This document shows, one piece after another, positions 26,265 through 35,718 of a stretch of DNA of 64,000 nucleotides (position 1 is the stretch's first letter; each line of letters begins with the position of its first letter). Both the position numbers and the translations under genes were made by a program. This stretch comes from Marinovum algicola (GTDB taxonomy: Bacteria; Pseudomonadota; Alphaproteobacteria; Rhodobacterales; Rhodobacteraceae): assembly GCF_900109145.1 (NCBI RefSeq), contig NZ_FNYY01000002.1, positions 248,001 to 312,000 on the forward strand, written 5' to 3'. The notes beneath the pieces are model-generated. The model ran no database searches and was not told the DNA's origin. It worked only from the letters and a program-made list of their open reading frames with translations.

Positions 26265-26447
26265 TTAGCTGCGGTCGGACTTCTCCGCCGCCTCTCGCCG
26301 AAGAATCGCGAGAACAAAGGTCACCGAGGCCGCAAACAGCAGCAGCATCTCCCCCACGTCCCCCAGAAACTGTGCGCCTCCCAAAGCGCCGACGAGCACG
26401 TTCGCGACAAAGACTGCAAACAGAGTGATTGCTGAGATCAGAAACAC
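26265..26447 (-). CDS. Two-helix membrane microprotein, first gene of the sulfonate operon
   Basis: A 60-residue protein is predicted from a GTG start with AAAGGA seven bases upstream (MFLISAITLFAVFVANVLVG then two short loops, FGLL-type second helix LLLFAASVTFVLAILRR, and a charged tail). Two membrane helices are clear, with a positively charged cytoplasmic end. It lies between the LacI-type operators and the TRAP binding-protein gene on the same strand, 22 bases before the latter, so it should be the first translated gene of that operon. I recognise no named family. It could be a TRAP accessory subunit. Confidence 0.6.
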   Translation of the reverse strand: MFLISAITLFAVFVANVLVGALGGAQFLGDVGEMLLLFAASVTFVLAILRREAAEKSDRS

Positions 26448-26479
26448 GGGCAGGTCCTTTCCACGACTCGGGCAAGACA

Positions 26480-26518
26480 AATGTAAGCGCTTACAGTCGC
26501 TCAATGCAAGCGCTTACA
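26480..26518. promoter_or_regulatory. Two LacI-type operators overlapping the sulfonate-operon promoter
   Basis: TGTAAGCGCTTACA (26482-26495, a perfect 14-bp palindrome) and TGCAAGCGCTTACA (26505-26518, one mismatch) are 23 bases apart centre to centre and carry the LacI/GalR core AAGCGCTT. On the minus strand, TTGCAT (26509-26504) and TACATT (26485-26480) with an 18-base spacer form a promoter toward the TRAP genes, overlapped by both boxes. Repression by the divergent LacI-type regulator is inferred. Confidence 0.7.
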
Positions 26519-26601
26519 TGACAAGCCGCGTGTTTTCCTGTTATATGCTTGTCAGCGATGTTTTTTTTATAGTGCCGCAAAGGCCGGAATCGGGAAAACT
26601 G

Positions 26602-27663
26602 ATGGTTAAAGTGCCGAATCGACGTCAGGACAGCCGCCAGGGGAGCGACACGCCGAAACTCGAGGATGTCGCCGCCCGTGCCGGCGTTTCGACGGCAACG
26701 GTCTCGCGCTGCCTGAACAATCCGGCGGTGGTATCGGACGCCACCCGCAAGAAGGTGCTCGATGCGGTGCGCGCCATGGGCTACGCGCCGAATTTCGGGG
26801 CCCAGGCCCTGGCCGCCCGGCGCACCAACACCTTTGGCGCCATCGTCCCGACGATGGAAAACGCCATTTTCGCCCGCGGACTTCAGGCCTTTCAGGAGGC
26901 ATTGCGGCAACAGGGCATCACCCTTCTGGTGGCCTCTTCCTCCTACAGCCCCGAACTCGAGGAACAGCAGATTCACAGCCTTGTCGCGCGCGGCGCCGAT
27001 GCGCTGCTCCTGATCGGCCATGACCGGCCGCCAAAATGCTACAGCTTCCTGCAAAAGCGCCAGGTGCCCTATGTGATCGCCTGGGTCTACGACGGCGACG
27101 AAGGGCGGGTTTCAATCGGCTTCGACAATCGCAAGGCGATGAAATCCCTGGCCGACGCGGTTCTCGACCGGGGCCACCGCAGGCTGGCGCTGATCACCGC
27201 CGACCGCCGCAACAACGACCGCGCCCGGCAGCGGTCGCAGGGGCTGGTGGATGCGATGACGGCGCGCGGATTGGACCCGGAGACCCTGGCCGTCGTCGAG
27301 ACGGCCTATTCCATCGCCAATGGTGCACAGGCGCTGGAGCAGCTCATGCACACCACCCCGCGCCCCACGGCCGTGATGTGCGGCAACGACGTGCTGGCGG
27401 CCGGCGCCCTGACCCAGGCCCGCAAGATGGGGCTCGACGTGCCCGGCGATCTGTCGATCACCGGCTTCGACGACATCGAGATCGCCGAGATCGTGACCCC
27501 GGCGCTGACCACCGTGCATGTGCCCCATCGCAACATGGGCAAGGGCGCGGCCAGTCTTCTGTTTGCGATGCGCGCCGGCGAAGACCCCGGCCCCAGCGTC
27601 GAGCTCGAGGCGACGGTTATCCTGCGCGACTCGCTGGGGCCGGCGCCCGACCGGGCCCCCTGA
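26602..27663 (+). CDS. LacI-family transcriptional regulator of the sulfonate operon
   Basis: This 353-residue regulator has an N-terminal LacI helix-turn-helix and hinge (KLEDVAARAGVSTATVSRCLN, then DAVRAMGYAPNFGAQALAARR) and a periplasmic-binding-protein-like sensor domain ending GFDDIEIAEIVTPALTTVHVP. ATG 26602 gives the normal spacing to the HTH; the long upstream open frame from 26425 runs through operator DNA and is rejected. It is divergent from the TRAP/hpsN/suyAB operon and faces two matching palindromes. Induction by DHPS, sulfolactate or a derivative is the likely logic; it may also control itself. Confidence 0.92.
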   Translation: MVKVPNRRQDSRQGSDTPKLEDVAARAGVSTATVSRCLNNPAVVSDATRKKVLDAVRAMGYAPNFGAQALAARRTNTFGAIVPTMENAIFARGLQAFQEALRQQGITLLVASSSYSPELEEQQIHSLVARGADALLLIGHDRPPKCYSFLQKRQVPYVIAWVYDGDEGRVSIGFDNRKAMKSLADAVLDRGHRRLALITADRRNNDRARQRSQGLVDAMTARGLDPETLAVVETAYSIANGAQALEQLMHTTPRPTAVMCGNDVLAAGALTQARKMGLDVPGDLSITGFDDIEIAEIVTPALTTVHVPHRNMGKGAASLLFAMRAGEDPGPSVELEATVILRDSLGPAPDRAP

Positions 27664-27713
27664 CCTGCCGCACTCTCGGCGCTTGTCTCTGCGACCGGTC
27701 GATCTATAGTCGC

Positions 27714-28614
<901 letters not shown>

Positions 28615-28619
28615 GCGGC

Positions 28620-29366
28620 TCAGCCCGGCCAGAAGGTGGCCAGAACCGCCCAGCAGAACGCCTCGGCCAGAAGCTGCGTCGCGCCCAGAACGTCGCCGGT
28701 GATCCCGCCCAGCTTGCGCCGGGCCAGAACGCCGATGCCGGCGGCGATCACCGCGCAGGTCGCGACCAGCGCCGCCCCCTGCCAGCCCAGCGCCAGACCG
28801 GCCAGCAGCACCGCGGCGGCGGCGCTCAGCCGCGCCCGGCCGGAGCGCCCGGCCGCCATCCGGCCCAGGCCGTCGGAACGCGCGGCGGGCAGGGTCTCCT
28901 GCAAGCCGATCATGGCCACCCGGCTGAGCGCGCCGATGGCGAGGAACGGCGCCAGCCCGGCCGCCGCCCCGAGCGAAGCCAGCGCCGCCAGCCAGAGCGC
29001 GACGATCAGGATCAGCGCCAGGACACCGTAGCTGCCGACCCGGCTGTCGCGCATGATCTCGAGCGCATGGGCGCGGTCGCGCCCGCCGCCGATGCCGTCG
29101 GCGAAATCCGCCAGCCCGTCGAAATGCAGCGCGCCGGTGGCCAGCGCCAGCGCCGCCAGGGCGAGCACCGCCGCCACCGGGGCCGGAGCGCCCGACGCCA
29201 ATGCGCCGGCATGCACCGCCCAGCCGATCAGCCCCAGCGCCAAACCGACCAGCGGAAAGGCCCAGCGCGCGTCGGCAAGGTTCGGCGCGGCGCCCTCGAT
29301 CCGGCCGGCCGGCAGGCGCGAGAGCAGCATCAGCGCGACCCGGAACTCGCGCAGGGCAGCGTTCAT
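28620..29366 (-). CDS. cobS: Adenosylcobinamide-GDP ribazoletransferase CobS (CobV)
   Basis: This 248-residue polytopic membrane protein joins adenosylcobinamide-GDP to alpha-ribazole(-phosphate). The active-site acidic motif is HFDGLADFADGIGGGRDRAHALEIMRD, spanning residues about 62-88, followed by about six hydrophobic helices and a terminal GGITGDVLGA motif shared by the family. ATG 29366 overlaps the cobT stop (ATGA), and the longer frame to 29747 is inside cobT. It is the last gene of the cobU-cobT-cobS operon. In Pseudomonas denitrificans naming it is CobV; it must not be confused with the cobaltochelatase subunit CobS. Confidence 0.92.
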   Translation of the reverse strand: MNAALREFRVALMLLSRLPAGRIEGAAPNLADARWAFPLVGLALGLIGWAVHAGALASGAPAPVAAVLALAALALATGALHFDGLADFADGIGGGRDRAHALEIMRDSRVGSYGVLALILIVALWLAALASLGAAAGLAPFLAIGALSRVAMIGLQETLPAARSDGLGRMAAGRSGRARLSAAAAVLLAGLALGWQGAALVATCAVIAAGIGVLARRKLGGITGDVLGATQLLAEAFCWAVLATFWPG

Positions 29367-30379
29367 CCGCCCGCGACCCCGGCCTCGGCAAAGGTCGCCA
29401 TGCCGTTGTGGCATTCCAGCGCCGCGCGCAGCACGCTCAGCGCCACCGCCGCGCCGGAGCCCTCGCCCAACGCCATGTCGAGCGCCAGGATCGGCGCCTT
29501 GCCCATCGCCTCGAGCAGGCGGGCATGGCCCGGCTCGCGGCTGACATGGCCGACCAGACAATGGTCGAGCAGGCGCGGATCGGCGGCAAAGAGCGGCGCC
29601 GTGGCCGCGGTACAGATGAAGCCGTCGAGGATCACCGGAATGCGCCGCGCCCGCGCCGCCAGCACCGCGCCGCAGATCGCCGCCTGTTCGCGCCCGCCCA
29701 GCGCCGCCAGAAGGCCCAGCCCGCGCGCCGCCGCATGCCGGGCGCAAGCCGCCGCCACCGCGCGCTCCTTGCGCAGCAATCCGGCCTCGTCCGAGCCGGT
29801 GCCGCGCCCGATCCAGTCGCCCGCCGCTCCGCCAAAGGCGGCGCAGGCCAGCGCCGCCGCGACGGTGGAATTGCCGATGCCCATTTCGCCCAGCAGCACG
29901 ATCTGTGCATCCTCGGCCACCGCCTCCGCACCGCGACGCATCTCGGCCAGGGTCTCGGCCTCGGTCATCGCCTCGGCCTGGGTGATGTCGCCGGTCGGCC
30001 GGTCGAGATCGCAGGCAATCACCGAAAGCTCGGCGCCGGCCACCCGGCAGAGCTGGTTGATCGCCGCGCCGCCGGCGGCGAAATTGGCGACCATCTGCGC
30101 CGTGACCTCCTGCGGAAAGGGGTTCACCCCCTGGGCGCAGACCCCGTGGTTGCCGGCAAAGACCAGCGCCTGCGCCCGGTCGATCGCCGGCCGCTCGACC
30201 CGCTGCCAGCCGGCCATGAAGATCGCCAGCTCCTCGAGCCGGCCCAGCGCGCCCGGCGGCTTGGTCAGGCTCATCTGCCGCGCGGTCGCGGCCTGTGCCG
30301 CTGCCGCATCCGCCACCGGCAGCGTCGCGGCCAGACCGGACAGCTCCGCGAAAGACGTGATGTCAGAAAGTATGCTCAT
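29363..30379 (-). CDS. cobT: Nicotinate-nucleotide-dimethylbenzimidazole phosphoribosyltransferase CobT (CobU)
   Basis: This 338-residue enzyme activates the dimethylbenzimidazole made by BluB to alpha-ribazole phosphate. Family landmarks are LTKPPGALGRLEELA near residue 40, FAGNHGVCAQGVNPFPQEVTA, LLGEMGIGNSTVAAAL and the C-terminal ALSVLRAALECHNGMATFAEAGV, whose Glu is the catalytic base. It overlaps cobU upstream by 17 bases and cobS downstream by four, so the three nucleotide-loop genes form one minus-strand operon. Confidence 0.95.
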   Translation of the reverse strand: MSILSDITSFAELSGLAATLPVADAAAAQAATARQMSLTKPPGALGRLEELAIFMAGWQRVERPAIDRAQALVFAGNHGVCAQGVNPFPQEVTAQMVANFAAGGAAINQLCRVAGAELSVIACDLDRPTGDITQAEAMTEAETLAEMRRGAEAVAEDAQIVLLGEMGIGNSTVAAALACAAFGGAAGDWIGRGTGSDEAGLLRKERAVAAACARHAAARGLGLLAALGGREQAAICGAVLAARARRIPVILDGFICTAATAPLFAADPRLLDHCLVGHVSREPGHARLLEAMGKAPILALDMALGEGSGAAVALSVLRAALECHNGMATFAEAGVAGG

Positions 30380-30899
30380 TCGGTTTCACCCTCGTTGGAT
30401 AGCCCGCCACCGCAAGCCAGACCTCGTCGCAGGCCTCGGCCATGGCCTGATTCATCCAGCCGGCGGCATCCCGAAACCGGCGCGCCAGGGCGTTTTCCGG
30501 CACGATGCCCATCCCGACCTCATTGGTGACAAAGATCACCGGCGCCTCCTGCCGGGCCGTCTCGGCCGCCAGCGCCCGCACTTCGGCGCGCCAGTCGGCC
30601 TCGGCCAGCAGCAGGTTCGTCATCCACAGCGTCAGGCAATCCACCAGCCGCGGCGGCCCGCCGGCGCTGTCGCTGCCGCGCAGCGCCGCGCAAAGATCGC
30701 GCGGGGCATGCAGGTTGTGCCAGTCTGCGCCGCGCCGGGCCTGATGCCGGGCGATCCGCTCGGCCATCTCGGTATCGCCGGGCCAGATTTCGGCGGTGGC
30801 GATATAGACGGCGCGGCCACAGGGCGCGAGCGCCTTGCGTTCCGCAAGGGTGGATTTGCCAGAGCGCGCGCCGCCGGTGATGAGGATCGACTTGTACAT
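30363..30899 (-). CDS. cobU: Adenosylcobinamide kinase/guanylyltransferase CobU (CobP)
   Basis: This 178-residue bifunctional P-loop enzyme phosphorylates adenosylcobinamide and then adds GMP. The P-loop GGARSGKST is at residues 8-16, the RHQARRG segment holds the histidine that is guanylylated in the family, and DCLTLWMTNLL is the conserved central strand-helix. VTNEVGMGIVPENALARRFRD is the typical C-terminal signature. ATG 30899 starts the normal MYKSILITGGARSGKST N-terminus. The divergent phosphatase gene starts 22 bases away, leaving little room for separate promoters. Confidence 0.95.
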   Translation of the reverse strand: MYKSILITGGARSGKSTLAERKALAPCGRAVYIATAEIWPGDTEMAERIARHQARRGADWHNLHAPRDLCAALRGSDSAGGPPRLVDCLTLWMTNLLLAEADWRAEVRALAAETARQEAPVIFVTNEVGMGIVPENALARRFRDAAGWMNQAMAEACDEVWLAVAGYPTRVKPNEHTF

Positions 30900-30921
30900 T
30901 TCCGCATGGAAAAACACCAAA

Positions 30922-31539
30922 ATGAATGAATGTGAAGAACAAACCCGCCAGGCAGCCGCGAAACCCGGCGTCGCGGCAGAGCTGATCCTGCTGCGCCATG
31001 CCCCGGTGGCCACGCCCGGCCGGCTCTGCGGCCGCAGCGATCCTTCGGCGGCTCTGGTGGCGGCAGACATCGCCCGGCTGCGCGCCGCCCTGCCCCTGCC
31101 CGGCCGGGTGATGACCAGCCCCGCCCGACGCTGCCGGCAGACCGCCGCCGCGCTCTGGCCGGCGCAGGCCGCGCAGCCCGACGCGCGGCTCTGGGAGCAG
31201 GATTTCGGCGCCCACGAGGGGCTGCCCTACGATGCGCTTCCCGATCTCGGCCCGATGTCCGGCGCCGATCTGGCGCAATACGCCCCGCCCGGAGGCGAGA
31301 GTTTCGCCGATCTCTGCGCCCGGGTGGCGCCGGCGCTGGCCGAGCATGGACAGGCCGCCGCGCAGATGCCGGCGCCGCTGGTGCTGGTGGTGCATGCCGG
31401 GGTGATCCGCGCGGCGCTGTCGCAGGTGACCGGACTGCTTTCCGCCGGGCTGGCCTTCGAGGTCGCCACCCTCTCCGCCACGCGGCTGCGCTGCGGGCCC
31501 GAGGGGCCGGTCTCGGTGATCGGCGCGAACCTGGCATGA
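30922..31539 (+). CDS. Histidine phosphatase, CobC-like alpha-ribazole phosphatase
   Basis: This 205-residue member of the phosphoglycerate-mutase-like superfamily carries the phospho-accepting histidine in LILLRHAPVATPGRLCGRSD (RHAP variant of RHG) and the second catalytic histidine in LVVHAGVIRAAL. This variant with the GRxCGRSD segment is common in cobalamin-linked phosphatases, which remove phosphate from alpha-ribazole phosphate or adenosylcobalamin phosphate. Its operon neighbours (threonine kinase, CobD, CobC-type decarboxylase) support that role. The start is the most downstream ATG before the conserved block; the sequence upstream belongs to cobU. Confidence 0.8.
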   Translation: MNECEEQTRQAAAKPGVAAELILLRHAPVATPGRLCGRSDPSAALVAADIARLRAALPLPGRVMTSPARRCRQTAAALWPAQAAQPDARLWEQDFGAHEGLPYDALPDLGPMSGADLAQYAPPGGESFADLCARVAPALAEHGQAAAQMPAPLVLVVHAGVIRAALSQVTGLLSAGLAFEVATLSATRLRCGPEGPVSVIGANLA

Positions 31540-32321
31540 GCGGACCCGAGGTTTCCGTCGCCGGCCATTTCGGCGAATGGCTTCAGGGCCGCATTGGCCC
31601 GGAGGGCCCGGTGGCGCTGGTCACCCTGCCCTGCGCCGCGCTCCGCGTCGACACCCCGGGCCCGACGCCCCCGCCCTTCTCAGAGGCGCAGCTGACGGCC
31701 TTCGCCCGGGCGCTGGGCCTCTGCCCGGCCGGCACCGGCAGCCGGCGGCAGATGCCAGTCGGCGGCGGCGCCGGCGCCTCGACCGCGACGCTGGTGGCGC
31801 TGGCGCGGGTCTGGGGCTTCCGAGGCCCGCCGGAAGCGCTGGCCGCAGCCTGTATCGCGGTAGAAGGTGCCAGCGATCCGCTGATGTTCCCCCGGCCCGA
31901 CCGGCTGCTCTGGGCCTCGCGTGCGGGCCGCGTGCTGCGCCCGCTGGCGCCGCCACCGCCCTGCGCCATCGTCGGCGGCTTCTTTGGCGCCGCCGAGCGT
32001 ACCGACCCGGACGACAGCGACTTCGACGATATCACCGACCTGGTGGCAGACTGGGCGGCAGCGACCGAGGCCGGGGATCTGCGCCGCGTCGCCGCGCTGG
32101 CCAGCACTTCGGCGGCGCGATGCACCGCCCGGCGCGGCCCGGCAGCGGATCCGACGGCAGACCTGGCGCGCGCGCAGGGCGCACTGGGCTGGCTGCGGGC
32201 GCATACCGGCGCGGCCCGCGGGCTGATCTTTGCCCCCGGCACGGTGCCCGCCGGCGCGGTGCAGGCGCTGGCCGAGGCCGGGTTTCGGCAGAGGATCACC
32301 TTTCCGGCGGGGGGCGCATGA
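31536..32321 (+). CDS. bluE: GHMP-type L-threonine kinase (PduX/BluE-like)
   Basis: This 261-residue kinase has an N-terminal SVAGHFGEWLQGR (comparable to GSCGEL in PduX) and the GHMP ATP loop PVGGGAGASTATLVALAR at about residues 70-87. PduX/BluE enzymes make L-threonine-3-phosphate, the precursor of the aminopropanol arm of the corrin. It lies between the CobC-like phosphatase and cobD, with ATGA overlaps on both sides, and the decarboxylase that uses threonine phosphate is two genes downstream. The function is therefore strongly supported by context; the symbol follows the Rhodobacter capsulatus usage. Confidence 0.82.
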   Translation: MSGPEVSVAGHFGEWLQGRIGPEGPVALVTLPCAALRVDTPGPTPPPFSEAQLTAFARALGLCPAGTGSRRQMPVGGGAGASTATLVALARVWGFRGPPEALAAACIAVEGASDPLMFPRPDRLLWASRAGRVLRPLAPPPPCAIVGGFFGAAERTDPDDSDFDDITDLVADWAAATEAGDLRRVAALASTSAARCTARRGPAADPTADLARAQGALGWLRAHTGAARGLIFAPGTVPAGAVQALAEAGFRQRITFPAGGA

Positions 32322-33268
32322 GTTTTGCCCTGATGATGCTGGCCGGCATGGCGCTCGATCTGGCCTTTGGCTGGCCCGATCGGCTGTTCGCGGCGATCGG
32401 CCATCCGGTCACCTGGCTGGGCCGGGCGATCTCCGCATTGGAGCGGCGGCTGAACAGCGGGCCCCGCCGCCGGAGGCTGATCGCCGGGGCGCTCACGGTC
32501 GCGGTGATCCTGACGCTGGCCGCCGTGCCGGCCTGGGCCGTCCAGGCGCTGTTGCCCGATACTCTGGCGGGCAGCCTGCTGGGCGCCATTCTGGCCTGGC
32601 CGCTGATCGCCCTGCGCGCAATGCACGATCATGTCGCCGCCGTGGCCCGGCCGCTGGCGCGCGGCAACCTTGCGGCGGCGCGTCAGGCAGTGGCGATGAT
32701 CGTCGGCCGCGATCCGCGCCACCTCGACCCCGCCGGGGTGGCCCGCGCCGCCACCGAAAGCCTGGCCGAGAACAGCTCTGACGGGATTGTCGCGCCGCTG
32801 TTCTGGGGCGCGGTCGCCGGGCTGCCCGGAATTGCCGCCTACAAGGCGATCAACACGCTGGATTCGATGATCGGCCATCGCAACCCGCGCTACGAGGCCT
32901 TCGGCAAGGTCGCCGCCCGGATCGACGATCTCGCCAACCTGATCCCGGCGCGGCTGACCGGGGGGGTGTTCGCGCTGGCCTCGGGGCGCCACCTGCGGCA
33001 CTGCCTGCGGGTGATGCGCCGCGACGCGCCGCGCCACCGGTCGCCCAATGCCGGCTGGCCCGAAGGCGCGATGGCGGCGGCGCTCGGGGTCCGGCTGTCG
33101 GGGCCGCGGATCTATGGCGACCGGATCGCCGAGGAACCCTGGCTCAACGCCGGCGCACCCGACCCGGGGCCCGAGGATCTCGGGCGGGCGCTGGCGCTCT
33201 ACCGGCGCAGCATGGCGCTGCTGGCCCTTGCGCTCTGCGCGGCGATGTTGTTGGGGTGGCCGCGATGA
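32318..33268 (+). CDS. cobD: Adenosylcobinamide-phosphate synthase CobD (CbiB)
   Basis: This 316-residue membrane enzyme attaches (R)-1-aminopropan-2-ol (phosphate) to adenosylcobyric acid. It begins with ALDLAFGWPDRLFAAIGHPVTWLG, and ATESLAENSSDGIVAPLFWGAVAGLPG and YKAINTLDSMIGHRNPRYEAFG are the family core. Several hydrophobic helices are present. ATG 32318 overlaps the kinase stop; the frame extending upstream to 31577 is a shadow of the kinase gene. The aminotransferase-fold decarboxylase overlaps its stop by four bases. Confidence 0.95.
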   Translation: MSFALMMLAGMALDLAFGWPDRLFAAIGHPVTWLGRAISALERRLNSGPRRRRLIAGALTVAVILTLAAVPAWAVQALLPDTLAGSLLGAILAWPLIALRAMHDHVAAVARPLARGNLAAARQAVAMIVGRDPRHLDPAGVARAATESLAENSSDGIVAPLFWGAVAGLPGIAAYKAINTLDSMIGHRNPRYEAFGKVAARIDDLANLIPARLTGGVFALASGRHLRHCLRVMRRDAPRHRSPNAGWPEGAMAAALGVRLSGPRIYGDRIAEEPWLNAGAPDPGPEDLGRALALYRRSMALLALALCAAMLLGWPR

Positions 33269-34260
33269 CCGATGCACCCCCTCCCAGAGATCACGGCGGC
33301 AATCTCGAGGCCGCGCTGGCCCGCTTTGGCGGCACCGCCCCGGCCTGGCTCGACCTGTCGACCGGCATCAACCCGGCGCCCTTTCCGGTGCCGGCGATCT
33401 CGCCCGAGGCCTGGGCCGCCCTGCCGCGCAAGCGCGCGATGGACGGGCTGATCGCCGCCGCCCGCCAGGCCTATGCCACGTCGGCCCGGATCCTGCCCAC
33501 CCATGGCGCGCAGGGCGCCATTCAGCTTGTGCCCTGGCTGCGGCCGCCGGGCCGCGCCGCCGTGCTGTCGCCGACCTACAACGAACATGCCGCCGCGCTG
33601 CGCAGCGCCGGCTGGCAGGTGACGCCGGTGACCACGGCACAGGCGGCCGAGGGCGCCGATCTGGCGGTGGTGGTCAACCCCAACAACCCCGACGGCGGCC
33701 GCCTGTCGCCGGAGCGGCTGGAACAGGTGGCGGATACCGTCGGGCTGCTGATCGTCGACGAAAGCTTTGCCGATCCCGAGCCGGCGCTCTCGGTCGCGCC
33801 GCGACTTGGCGCGGCGCTGGCCAATGTCGTGGTGCTGCGGTCATTCGGCAAGTTCTACGGGCTGGCCGGCCTGCGGCTGGGCTTTGCCCTGGCGCAGGGG
33901 CCTCTGGCCACCCGGCTGGCCGAGCTGGCCGGGCCCTGGCCGATCTCGGGGCCCGCGATCGAGATCGCCAGCGCCGCCCTGACCGACACCGGCTGGCAGC
34001 AGGCAACCTGTCGCCGGCTGGCGCAGGACGCGGCGCGGCTCGACCGGCTGGCCGCCGCCTCAGGCTGGCCGCTGGTCGGTGGCACACCGCTGTTTCGCAC
34101 CTATGCCGCGCCGGATGCGCAGGCGGCGCAGGACCGGCTGGCGGCGCATCACGTCTGGTCGCGGGTGTTTCCCTATTCGCAGCGGTGGATCCGCCTCGGG
34201 CTGCCACCGGCCGACCGCTGGCGGCAACTTGAACGGGCCTTCGCCACCGTCACCGCCTAA
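33265..34260 (+). CDS. cobC: Threonine-phosphate decarboxylase-like PLP enzyme CobC
   Basis: This 331-residue class I/II aminotransferase-fold enzyme has [14 protein letters not shown] near the N-terminus, NPNNPDGG at about residue 137, and the PLP lysine in [19 protein letters not shown]. In cobalamin synthesis this group decarboxylates L-threonine-3-phosphate to aminopropanol phosphate, which CobD then uses. The threonine kinase two genes upstream completes the short pathway. The TAA stop overlaps the convergent cobQ stop by four bases. The name follows Pseudomonas denitrificans; the Salmonella equivalent is CobD. Confidence 0.9.
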   Translation: MTDAPPPRDHGGNLEAALARFGGTAPAWLDLSTGINPAPFPVPAISPEAWAALPRKRAMDGLIAAARQAYATSARILPTHGAQGAIQLVPWLRPPGRAAVLSPTYNEHAAALRSAGWQVTPVTTAQAAEGADLAVVVNPNNPDGGRLSPERLEQVADTVGLLIVDESFADPEPALSVAPRLGAALANVVVLRSFGKFYGLAGLRLGFALAQGPLATRLAELAGPWPISGPAIEIASAALTDTGWQQATCRRLAQDAARLDRLAAASGWPLVGGTPLFRTYAAPDAQAAQDRLAAHHVWSRVFPYSQRWIRLGLPPADRWRQLERAFATVTA

Positions 34261-35702
34261 CGCGCCAGCCCCAACAGGCCCGCCACGTCGAGATGCGTCT
34301 CGAGATGGTCCGCCAGCGCATCCAGCGTCGCCTCGACACCGTCATCATAGCCGAGATCCGAGGCCCGCGCGCCAAGCCGCGTCAGCCAGGCCCGGCGGAA
34401 TCCATCATCGGCGAACATGCCGTGCAGATAGCTGCCGCTGACCAGACCATCGGCCGAACAGGCGCCTTCGGGCTGGCCCGCGATCTCGGCAAAGGGGCGC
34501 CGTCGGTCCGGGCCGTCGGAACGGCCGATGTGGATCTCGTAGCCGCAAAACGCCTGTTTCAACGTGGCATGGCACGCCTGCACCAGCCGCAGGCTCTTGT
34601 CGCCGCCCATCACCGTGGTGATGTCCAGAAGCCCCAGCCCCGGGGTCTCGCCCGGCGGCCCTTCGATGCCCTCTGGATCGGCCACAACCTGGCCCAGCAT
34701 CTGATAGCCGCCGCAGATGCCGAGGATGCGGCCACCGCGCCGGCGATGCGCCGCTAAGTCGATATCCCAGCCCTGCCGGCGCAGGAAATCGAGATCGGCA
34801 CGGGTCGATTTCGACCCCGGCAGGATGACCAGGTCCGCATCGCCCGGAATGGCCCGGCCCGGCGGCAGCATGGTGACCCGCGCCCCCGGTTCCTGCACCA
34901 GCGGATCGAGATCGTCGAAATTGGCGATCCGCGAGAACTGGAGACAGACCACATGCAGCCCGTCGCGGCCGCGCGGCGGCGCAATGTCGAGCGCATCCTC
35001 GGCCGGCAGCCGCCAGGCCTCGGGAAACCAGGGCGCGACGCCAAAGCCGCGCCAGCCGGTCTGCGCCTCGATCATCCGGTACCCGTCATCGAACAGTGTC
35101 GGATCGCCGCGGAACTTGTTGATCAGAAACCCGGCGATGCGGGCGCGGTCACCCTCGGGCAGCACCGCTTGGGTGCCGACGATCTGCGCGATCACCCCGC
35201 CCCGGTCGATGTCGCCACAGAGCACCACCGGCACCTCCGCCGCCTCGGCAAAGCCCATGTTGGCGATGTCGCCGCGCCGCAGGTTGACCTCGGCCGGGCT
35301 GCCCGCGCCCTCGACGATCACCAGATCATGCGCCGCCTTCAGGCGTTCGAAACTCTCGAGCACCGCCGCCATCAGCCGTGGTTTCATCTGGCCGTAGTCG
35401 CGCGCCCGCGCGGTGGTCAGACGCTTGCCCTGCACCACCACCTGGGCGCCGATATCGGTCTCGGGCTTGAGCAGCACCGGGTTCATGTCGACATGTGGCG
35501 CCAGGCCGCAGGCCAGCGCCTGAAGCGCCTGCGCCCGGCCGATCTCGCCGCCCTCGGGGGTCACGGCGGCATTGTTCGACATGTTCTGCGACTTGAACGG
35601 CGCCACGCTCAGCCCGCGCCGACGGGCGGCGCGGCAGAGCCCGGCCACCAGCATCGACTTGCCGACATTGGAGCCGGTGCCCTGGATCATCAGCGCCGGC
35701 AT
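34257..35702 (-). CDS. cobQ: Cobyric acid synthase CobQ
   Basis: This 481-residue glutamine amidotransferase amidates positions b, d, e and g of adenosylcobyrinic acid diamide. The N-terminal ATPase domain has the deviant P-loop [12 protein letters not shown] and the [11 protein letters not shown] motif, and [20 protein letters not shown] is typical. The class I glutaminase domain has the nucleophile Cys in [12 protein letters not shown] and a C-terminal His in [16 protein letters not shown] 35702 gives the usual [12 protein letters not shown] start. It lies downstream of cobO on the minus strand. Confidence 0.95.
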   Translation of the reverse strand: MPALMIQGTGSNVGKSMLVAGLCRAARRRGLSVAPFKSQNMSNNAAVTPEGGEIGRAQALQALACGLAPHVDMNPVLLKPETDIGAQVVVQGKRLTTARARDYGQMKPRLMAAVLESFERLKAAHDLVIVEGAGSPAEVNLRRGDIANMGFAEAAEVPVVLCGDIDRGGVIAQIVGTQAVLPEGDRARIAGFLINKFRGDPTLFDDGYRMIEAQTGWRGFGVAPWFPEAWRLPAEDALDIAPPRGRDGLHVVCLQFSRIANFDDLDPLVQEPGARVTMLPPGRAIPGDADLVILPGSKSTRADLDFLRRQGWDIDLAAHRRRGGRILGICGGYQMLGQVVADPEGIEGPPGETPGLGLLDITTVMGGDKSLRLVQACHATLKQAFCGYEIHIGRSDGPDRRRPFAEIAGQPEGACSADGLVSGSYLHGMFADDGFRRAWLTRLGARASDLGYDDGVEATLDALADHLETHLDVAGLLGLAR

Positions 35703-35718
35703 GCGACGGCTCCCCGGC

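Noticed and set aside
30900-30921. Divergent promoter between cobU and the phosphatase gene
   Set aside because: Only 22 bases separate the starts, and no -35/-10 pairs are visible; promoters may lie inside the genes.
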